Shown: in pieces, positions 1 through 5,316 of the stretch | How positions within the stretch are numbered: position 1 is the first letter of the stretch | How the letters are laid out: every line of letters starts with the position of its first letter | Assembly (NCBI GenBank): GCA_019348445.1 | Contig: JAHWJK010000037.1 | Location: forward strand, 1 to 13,719 | DNA: 13,719 nt | Origin: Actinomycetota bacterium | Lineage (GTDB): Bacteria; Actinomycetota; CADDZG01; WHSQ01 | Direction of reading: 5' to 3' | Position numbers and translations under genes: made by a program | Notes under the pieces: generated by a model | Database searches by the model: none | What the model saw: the letters and a program-made list of their open reading frames with translations, nothing else | Told to the model about the DNA's origin: nothing

Positions 1-677
1 TTCGTGTGATCGAACTTCTCGACCGCACGGATCAGCCCGAGATTGCCCTCCTGGATCAGGTCGAGGAACTGCATCCCTCGTCCGACGTACCGCTTCGCGA
101 TCGAGACGACCAGACGCAGGTTCGCTTCGACGAGGTGACGTTTGGCCTTCTGGCCATCCCGTTTCGTCCACCGCAGATCTGCTACTTCCTCGGGAGACAG
201 CTTGTCGCCCGTGGTGTCGAGCTTCGCTTCGGCTTCGAGCCCGTGTTCGATCCGAAGCGCCAGGTCGACTTCTTCCTGCGCGGTCAACAGCGCGACGCGC
301 CCGATCTCCTTGAGGTACATCCTGACCGGATCGTTCGTCGGCGCCTTGAGCGCCATATCGACTTCCTTGCGAGCGCGAACACGGTCGTCGTCCGCGTCGG
401 GGGCCGGCTCGGGCGCTACAACTTCTTCCTCTTCCTCGGCGAGCGCTTCGTCCTCGACCACCTCGACTCCGAGGTCGACCAGGCGTTGGTAGATCGCGTC
501 GGTGTCGTCCGGCGTGAGGTCGAGCACCGAGAGCTTCTCGGCGAGATCGGCTGCCGTGATCGATCCCTCGGCTTTAGCCGATCGGATGATCCTGTCGACT
601 TCGAGCTGGCCGGGGCTCGGCTCGGCGATAGTCGCCGCTGCGGCGCCCCCCGCTTCTTGAGGGTTCTGTTGTTTCAT
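1..677 (-). CDS. rpoD: RNA polymerase primary sigma factor, N-terminal part (runs off the window)
   Basis: Partial gene: 225 codons are visible from ATG at 677 to the window edge, and the reading frame stays open. The product directs core RNA polymerase to housekeeping promoters. Residues about 24-75 resemble a region 1.1 domain (VDRIIRSAKAEGSITAADLA). They are followed by a very acidic linker (about 76-99, with a run of Glu and Asp). Region 1.2 starts at about 116 (DPVRMYLKEIG, then LLTAQEEVDLA), and region 2.1-2.2 at about 180-224 carries the hallmark motifs LVEANLRLVVSIAKRY and FLDLIQEGNLGLIRAVEKFD. Regions 2.3-4, including the -10 and -35 recognition helices, lie outside. The start is only 3 bases after the dnaG stop, so translation is probably coupled. 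Group 1 (RpoD/SigA/HrdB) is favoured because region 1.1-like sequence is present, but a group 2 sigma cannot be fully excluded without the C-terminus. Confidence 0.95.
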   Translation of the reverse strand, partial: MKQQNPQEAGGAAAATIAEPSPGQLEVDRIIRSAKAEGSITAADLAEKLSVLDLTPDDTDAIYQRLVDLGVEVVEDEALAEEEEEVVAPEPAPDADDDRVRARKEVDMALKAPTNDPVRMYLKEIGRVALLTAQEEVDLALRIEHGLEAEAKLDTTGDKLSPEEVADLRWTKRDGQKAKRHLVEANLRLVVSIAKRYVGRGMQFLDLIQEGNLGLIRAVEKFDHT

Positions 678-680
678 CGT

Positions 681-2483
681 TTACGCGGCCCCCTGGATGC
701 TTCGAAGTAGATCGCGGCGTTCTGCTTCGAGGCCGACCAACTCCGTGAAAAGGGCGTCATGTCGTTGTGCATCGTCCAGGGGGTTCACTTCCTGAAGGGT
801 AGTCCGTCGTTTCTTGATCTCTCGCTCCAATCTGAACACCCTCAATCGCATGAAGATCTCGCCGATCGCCGCGTCGTCTGGTTCGTCGGGCGACGATCCG
901 ACGGTCAGCTCCGTATACAGCGACAGAGCATCTGCTGAAAGATTAGTCGCCACCGCGGAAGCCGGTTGACCCTGCCTTGCTGCCGAGACCGCAGCGTTGA
1001 AGAGCTCGCGTCGCACCGGCGCCGTGAAGAGAGATTCGTCCGCGTCCCGAGCAGATTCCAGGACGCGCGGGCCATGTAGAAGAAGCAATCGCAGAGCCTC
1101 TCGCTCGACTTTGACGTTGCCCGGCAAGCGGCGATCTGCCGCTCTCGTCCCCCCCGGCTCCGGAGCTCGTCCCCCAGTCTCCGACAGCGCGCGTTGCACA
1201 ACTTCGACGTCCACGCCGACCCGTTGCGCGACGGTGAACGCATATTCATGTCGTGCCACCGGATCGGGATGTGACATTAGCACTTGCACCGCGGCCCGAA
1301 CCGCTCGCGAGCGTGCTTCGGGCGTGTCCAATGGGACCGACAACATCGTTTGTTCGAGCTTGGCTTCCCAGATCGGAGCCGCACCGTCGATCACCTTCTT
1401 CATCGCTTCCGCGCCGTCTTCGCGGACCAGATCTGCGGGGTCTCTTCCAGAGGGCACCGTCGCGACGAGGATGTCGAGGCCAACCTGGCGGAACAACGGG
1501 TCCTTGACGTCGCCGAACCCGCGCATCGCGGCGTTAGACCCGGCTTCATCGGCGTCGAAGACGAGGATCACTCGGTCGGTGAACTTGCGCAGGAGAGTCA
1601 AGTGCGATTCGCCGAGAGCGGTGCCGTTGGTGGCGACTACCTCGGCGATCCCTGCCTCGTGCAAGGCGATCACATCGGTGTATCCCTCGACGACGACCGC
1701 CGGGTTGTCACGCGCGATCGAGCTCTTCGCGCGGTTGAGCCCGTACATGAACCTCGACTTCGAGAACACCGGCGTCTCGGATGTGTTCAGGTATTTCGGC
1801 TGCTGGTCACCGAGCGCTCTCGCGCCGAAGGCAACGATCTGGTTCTGGACGTCCCACGTCGGAAACGTGATGCGCTGGCGGAACGAGTCATACAGCGACC
1901 CGTCGCGATCGCTCACGCGGCCGAGGTCGGCGGCCACGATCTCTTCCTTCGTGAACCCTTTCGACAACAGCAGCTTGCAAGTCGCATCGCGCCCGGGCGC
2001 GTAACCCAGCAGCCAGCGGGCGGCTACATCGCGATTGAACCCACGGGTCCCGAGGTACCGCCGCGCTTCGGACGCGTCGGGGTTCTCCATGAGCTGCTCG
2101 TGGAAGAACTCGGCCGCGACTTGGTTCGCTTGGAGGATCCGTGGCCTCAGACCTTTGTTCTTGCGCTCGTCGGGAGACTCGTCCTCGTAACGCAGGTTGT
2201 AGCCGAACTTGCGCGCCACCCATTCGACGGCGTCGGGGAAAGGCAGGTTCTCTTTCTCCTGGACGAATTGATAGACATTGCCGCCCCAGTTACAGCCGAA
2301 GCAGTGGGCAAGGCCCCGAGCGGCATCGACGGTGAACGACGGCGTCTTCTCGTCATGGACCGGGCACAGGCCCTTGTACGTGTGCCCTCCGGATTTCTTC
2401 AGATGGGTGTAGGCGGATACGACTTCGACGATGTCGGCTCGCTCGCGCAGGAGGTCGATGTCTTCTTCTTTGATCTTTGCCAT
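681..2483 (-). CDS. dnaG: DNA primase
   Basis: 600 aa, close to the usual length of bacterial primases. DnaG makes the short RNA primers for lagging-strand synthesis and works with the DnaB helicase at the fork. The N-terminal CHC2 zinc finger has its four ligands at C40, H43, C61 and C64 (CPVHDEKTPSF and HCFGC). The RNA-polymerase core follows, with the conserved FGARAL at about 218-223. The TOPRIM metal site is complete: EGYTD at 265-269 and the Asp pair D309/D311 in VFDADEAG. The region after about 440 is the less conserved helicase-binding C-terminus. The start at 2483 gives the standard MAKIKEEDIDLLRERADI opening and has a GGTAGG-like sequence just upstream. It lies 54 bases downstream of dgt and 3 bases upstream of rpoD. 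No dedicated promoter was recognised in the 54-base gap. Confidence 0.97.
   Translation of the reverse strand: MAKIKEEDIDLLRERADIVEVVSAYTHLKKSGGHTYKGLCPVHDEKTPSFTVDAARGLAHCFGCNWGGNVYQFVQEKENLPFPDAVEWVARKFGYNLRYEDESPDERKNKGLRPRILQANQVAAEFFHEQLMENPDASEARRYLGTRGFNRDVAARWLLGYAPGRDATCKLLLSKGFTKEEIVAADLGRVSDRDGSLYDSFRQRITFPTWDVQNQIVAFGARALGDQQPKYLNTSETPVFSKSRFMYGLNRAKSSIARDNPAVVVEGYTDVIALHEAGIAEVVATNGTALGESHLTLLRKFTDRVILVFDADEAGSNAAMRGFGDVKDPLFRQVGLDILVATVPSGRDPADLVREDGAEAMKKVIDGAAPIWEAKLEQTMLSVPLDTPEARSRAVRAAVQVLMSHPDPVARHEYAFTVAQRVGVDVEVVQRALSETGGRAPEPGGTRAADRRLPGNVKVEREALRLLLLHGPRVLESARDADESLFTAPVRRELFNAAVSAARQGQPASAVATNLSADALSLYTELTVGSSPDEPDDAAIGEIFMRLRVFRLEREIKKRRTTLQEVNPLDDAQRHDALFTELVGLEAERRDLLRSIQGAA
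689..694 (-). promoter_or_regulatory. Ribosome binding site for rpoD inside the end of dnaG
   Basis: On the minus strand AGGGGG lies 11 bases before the rpoD ATG at 677, inside the last codons of dnaG (the Gln-Gly-Ala-Ala-stop end). It supports the chosen rpoD start and suggests that ribosomes finishing dnaG help initiate rpoD. Confidence 0.55.
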
Positions 2484-2537
2484 CCGACCTACCCATTCCC
2501 TCGAACGCGACTCAGTGCGTTGCTCGGGGAAGCCGGT

Positions 2538-3530
2538 TCATCCTAAGGCCAGGCTCAGCCCGGGGGCAGGGCCTCCGACGATCGATTCGAAAGCGCGCAG
2601 AGCGAAGCGGTCGGTCATGCCGGCGACGTAGTCGACCGCTCTAACGCGGGCATCGTCACCTGCTGGGGGCGAGATGGGTACCGCTCCAGCCGCGTAATGC
2701 TCGAGCAACGTGCGGACGATGGTCTCCACGGCGGAACGAGTCGCCGGCGCTACCTGGCCGAGATAGACGCGCTCGAAGAGGAACTCGCGAGTGGTCGCCA
2801 TCGCCTCGAAGACATCGGAGCTCATGGTGACCTCCGGCGCGTCCGTGGACGCCGCGACGATGTCTTCGACCATGGTCGTGATGCGGCGTGTGTGGCTGAC
2901 ACCGAGCACAGCGGTCGTTTGGGTCGGCAGATCACCTTCGGCAAGGATCCCCGCCCTGATCGCGTCGTCTATGTCGTGGTTCAGATAAGCGATGCGATCC
3001 GCATAGCGCGCTATCTGCGCCTCGAGGGTGGACGGCATAGGCATCGACCAAGTGTGGTTGGCGATCCCGTCGCGGACCTCCCACGTGAGGTTCAGGTCCT
3101 CGAGGACCTCCACGATCCGAAGCGACTGGAGGTTGTGCCGGAACCCCGGGAGGAAACCCGCGACGACTTCTTCGCCGAGATGTCCGAACGGCGTGTGGCC
3201 GAGGTCGTGACCGAGACAGACGGCCTCGACGAGGTCCTCGTTCAGGCGCAACGCCCGGGCGATCGTTCGGGCGATCTGGGCGACCTCGAGCGTGTGCGTC
3301 AGGCGGACCCTGAAGTGATCCCCTTCGGGTGCCAGGAAGACCTGCGTCTTGTGGGCGAGCCGGCGGAACGCCTTGGAGTGAACTATCCGGTCCCGATCCC
3401 GCTGATAGGCGGTCCGGAGGTCGTCCTCGGGCTCGGCGACGTCGCGGCCCTTGGATTCCGCGGCGAACTGGGCGCGCTCGGACAGCGAATCGCGCTCGAG
3501 GCGCTCGATTCGGTGACGCACAGTAGTCAT
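2538..3530 (-). CDS. dgt: Deoxyguanosinetriphosphate triphosphohydrolase-like protein (HD domain)
   Basis: 330 aa from ATG at 3530. Family members hydrolyse dGTP (or other dNTPs) to the nucleoside and triphosphate, which influences dNTP pools. The HD metal site is complete: H79 (in LTHTLEVAQ), H108-D109 (in GHDLGHTPFGH) and D178 (in YADRIAYLNHDIDDA). The early motif DRDRIVHSKAFRRLAHKTQV, typical of this family, is at about 45-64. The frame stays open for 81 codons further upstream, but that extension has no family similarity and crosses the divergent secreted gene, so it is rejected. The ATG at 3530 lies exactly 7 bases after a TACCGT element, consistent with a leaderless mRNA, and no Shine-Dalgarno sequence precedes it. 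It is first in the dgt-dnaG-rpoD operon. Substrate preference among dNTPs cannot be read from the sequence. Confidence 0.94.
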   Translation of the reverse strand: MTTVRHRIERLERDSLSERAQFAAESKGRDVAEPEDDLRTAYQRDRDRIVHSKAFRRLAHKTQVFLAPEGDHFRVRLTHTLEVAQIARTIARALRLNEDLVEAVCLGHDLGHTPFGHLGEEVVAGFLPGFRHNLQSLRIVEVLEDLNLTWEVRDGIANHTWSMPMPSTLEAQIARYADRIAYLNHDIDDAIRAGILAEGDLPTQTTAVLGVSHTRRITTMVEDIVAASTDAPEVTMSSDVFEAMATTREFLFERVYLGQVAPATRSAVETIVRTLLEHYAAGAVPISPPAGDDARVRAVDYVAGMTDRFALRAFESIVGGPAPGLSLALG

Positions 3531-3536
3531 GCGGTG

Positions 3537-3542
3537 ACGGTA
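3537..3542 (-). promoter_or_regulatory. Putative -10 element of the dgt-dnaG-rpoD operon (leaderless)
   Basis: Reading the minus strand, TACCGT occupies positions -12 to -7 relative to the A of the dgt ATG, matching the TANNNT consensus of actinobacterial housekeeping promoters. Transcription would then start at the A of the start codon. No good -35 hexamer is visible at 16-18 bases spacing. The call rests on position and the T-A-x-x-x-T match only. Confidence 0.35.
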
Positions 3543-3546
3543 GCAT
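3541..3546 (+). promoter_or_regulatory. Putative -10 element of the secreted-protein gene
   Basis: TAGCAT on the plus strand fits TANNNT and would place transcription start near 3553. That gives a leader of about 27 bases containing a G-rich Shine-Dalgarno sequence (GGGGGA, 3564-3569) before the ATG at 3580. It shares two bases with the opposing -10 element of dgt. The -35 region is poor. Confidence 0.3.
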
Positions 3547-3579
3547 CGGGGTGAGACGGAATTGGGGGACGAGAAGACC

Positions 3580-4242
3580 ATGAGCGGACGAATCTGGACA
3601 AAGCTGGGCCTTGCCGTCGTCGTGGCGGCGGTGGCGATCGCTCCGGCCGGAGCGGCCACTAAGCAGATGGATGCCACCGACGATCCCGAGATGTCCGGCG
3701 AACTCGAGCTGGCGAGCGAGAACTGCCAGACGAAGAACGTGAGACACGACGGCTCGATCATCGCCAAGGGCAAGACGTGCCTACGGATCTATTCCTACGA
3801 TCCGGGCGCCGAGACCGACACCGAACGCAACTACGGCGTCGCGTGGCTGCAATCGAACGTCAACTCCCGACTCGGTTGGTGCGCGGCAAGAGTGGTCTCC
3901 GACATCGACCTGCCGGAGGGCTTTGAAGTAGAGGCGCGGGCACCGCGGGCGATGGACCTCAAACGCAGGAAGGTTTATGAGACGGCGCTGGCACCGAACG
4001 CCGGCGGCAACGCCATGGAAACCGCCGAAGAGACGTCGATCAAGCAGACCCAGGTCCTGTATCCGCGGTTGCTACGCATGAGGATCCTCGCCGAGACGAA
4101 CATCGTCCGATTGAAATGGCGGGGACTGCGGAACGAAAAATTGGGATTCGCCTCGGGGGCCGAGGTGTCATGGTCGTCGGATGCCGAACCCGATCCCGTG
4201 TCGTACCGGTTGAACTACCGGCTCCAGCGCGGCGACTGCTAA
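3580..4242 (+). CDS. Secreted protein of unknown function
   Basis: 220 aa; I do not recognise the family. The N-terminus is a clear Sec-type signal peptide: a short basic region (Arg4, Lys8), a hydrophobic Ala/Val/Leu core at about 9-23 and a likely cleavage site after the Ala-Gly-Ala near residue 26. The mature part is hydrophilic with four cysteines (in ENCQT, KTCLR, GWCAA and the very last residue of GDC), which could form two disulfides. It shows no transmembrane segment after the signal peptide, no lipobox and no repeat. An alternative TTG start at 3562 would add six residues, but ATG 3580 is preferred because GGGGGA lies 10 bases upstream. The gene stands alone, divergent from dgt and convergent with the AI-2E-type gene, whose end is 19 bases away. 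It is probably exported to the cell surface or medium. Confidence 0.75.
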   Translation: MSGRIWTKLGLAVVVAAVAIAPAGAATKQMDATDDPEMSGELELASENCQTKNVRHDGSIIAKGKTCLRIYSYDPGAETDTERNYGVAWLQSNVNSRLGWCAARVVSDIDLPEGFEVEARAPRAMDLKRRKVYETALAPNAGGNAMETAEETSIKQTQVLYPRLLRMRILAETNIVRLKWRGLRNEKLGFASGAEVSWSSDAEPDPVSYRLNYRLQRGDC

Positions 4243-4261
4243 GACGGCTCTAGCGGCCTGA

Positions 4262-5302
4262 TCAGGTCGCTTCCATCCTCGGCAACACGACCTCCTGCGC
4301 CAGGAGCTTCACCGCAGCGGCGAACGGCAGCGCGATCAGCGCACCTACGAAGCCGAGAAGACTTCCGCCGATCAGCGCGGCGAGCAGAACCGCGGCCGGA
4401 GAGATGTCGATCGCCTTCGTCATCACGCGCGGGACGATCACGTAGTTCTCGATCTGTTGGTAGATGAGGAAGAACACGAGGGTCGCGACTCCGAGTGGCC
4501 ATCCCATGAAGAACGCGACTATCACCGCCGGGATCATCCCCAAGGTCGCGCCGACAAGCGGAATGAGGTCTGCGATCGCGACCCACAACGCAAGCGCGAT
4601 CGGGTACGGGATTCCCGCGATGATGAAGAAGATGAACGAAACCACGCCTGCGATGATCGAGACCGCGACGTTGCCGGCGATATAAGAGCCGATCTTCTCG
4701 AGGACCGGATCCGCCAACTCCTGGACGCGCTTCCGCCGCGTCTTCGGTACGAGACGGAGAGAACCCTCCCGCGCCCGCCGCAGGCTGAGCGAGAAGTAGA
4801 TCGTGAGCACGATCACCGTGAGGCCGTTGAAGATCTTGCCGAGCACCGAGCCCGCCACCCCCGCGACGGTTCCGAGTGAGCCCCCGATCTGTGTCGGTGC
4901 TTGTTCGACGGAGTCCCGCAATCTGTCGGCGATGTCGTTGTCTCGCACGTATTCGGCGATGCGCTCGTTACGGTTCGCCAGGTCGTCGATGTACTCAGGC
5001 AGATTCGTGGCGAAGTTCGCGACCTGCTCCACGAGCGGTGGCACCACGGCCGCGATGAAACCGACGATCGAGAGGACGAGCGTTAAGAAGATCACCGCCA
5101 CCGCAAGCCCTCGCTTCAGCCCCTTCCGCTCCAGCCACGCAACCGCAGGGTCCAACCCGACGGCAAGGAACGCGGCGACGAACACGAGGAGCAGTACCGA
5201 CCGCACGCGATAGAGCGAGTACAGGAGCAACGCGGCTGCGGCCGCGGTGAATACGACCCGGAAGATCGTGCCGGTGCTCGGCCCCTCGGCCGGTTGAGCC
5301 AT
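4262..5302 (-). CDS. AI-2E/PerM family membrane transporter
   Basis: 346 aa polytopic membrane protein. Hydrophobic segments lie at about 14-30, 34-50, 66-90, 155-173, 208-230, 232-248, 254-282 and 304-335. A hydrophilic, probably helical stretch lies at about 91-140 and a basic loop (KTRRKR) near 187-192. The family hallmark near the C-terminus is present: YQQIENYVIVPRVM at 281-294, followed by the LLAALIGGSLLGFVGALIALP block. Members of this family (PerM, TqsA, YdiK types) have been linked to autoinducer-2 export, Na+/H+ antiport and other substrates, so the substrate here is unknown. It is the last gene of the glyS operon, 14 bases after the ppdK stop. No convincing Shine-Dalgarno sequence precedes the ATG at 5302, so translation may depend on coupling to ppdK. 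Confidence 0.9.
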   Translation of the reverse strand: MAQPAEGPSTGTIFRVVFTAAAAALLLYSLYRVRSVLLLVFVAAFLAVGLDPAVAWLERKGLKRGLAVAVIFLTLVLSIVGFIAAVVPPLVEQVANFATNLPEYIDDLANRNERIAEYVRDNDIADRLRDSVEQAPTQIGGSLGTVAGVAGSVLGKIFNGLTVIVLTIYFSLSLRRAREGSLRLVPKTRRKRVQELADPVLEKIGSYIAGNVAVSIIAGVVSFIFFIIAGIPYPIALALWVAIADLIPLVGATLGMIPAVIVAFFMGWPLGVATLVFFLIYQQIENYVIVPRVMTKAIDISPAAVLLAALIGGSLLGFVGALIALPFAAAVKLLAQEVVLPRMEAT

Positions 5303-5316
5303 CTAGCGGGCGGGCA

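Noticed and set aside
2504..2521. Short inverted repeat AACGC/GCGTT in the dgt-dnaG gap
   Set aside because: The stem is only 5 bp with an 8-base loop and no T-tract. It is too weak to call a terminator or regulatory hairpin.
1284..2546. 420-codon open frame on the plus strand opposite dnaG
   Set aside because: It is the antisense shadow of a conserved gene in G+C-rich DNA. The opposite frame has complete primase motifs, and this translation has no recognisable domain.
2697..3554. 285-codon plus-strand frame and 271-codon minus-strand frame overlapping dgt
   Set aside because: Both are shadows of the dGTPase frame, which carries the full HD motif set. Their translations are rich in Arg, Asp and Gly without domain features.
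3531..3773. 81-codon N-terminal extension of dgt upstream of the ATG at 3530
   Set aside because: It has no similarity to dGTPases and would overlap the signal-peptide-coding part of the divergent gene. The ATG at 3530 gives the standard family N-terminus.
4236..4266. Weak hairpin (CTGCTA/TAGCGG) and palindrome CCTGATCAGG in the convergent gap after the secreted gene
   Set aside because: The stem has four Watson-Crick pairs plus one wobble and one further pair, and no T-tract. The palindrome has no loop. Both are within chance expectation.
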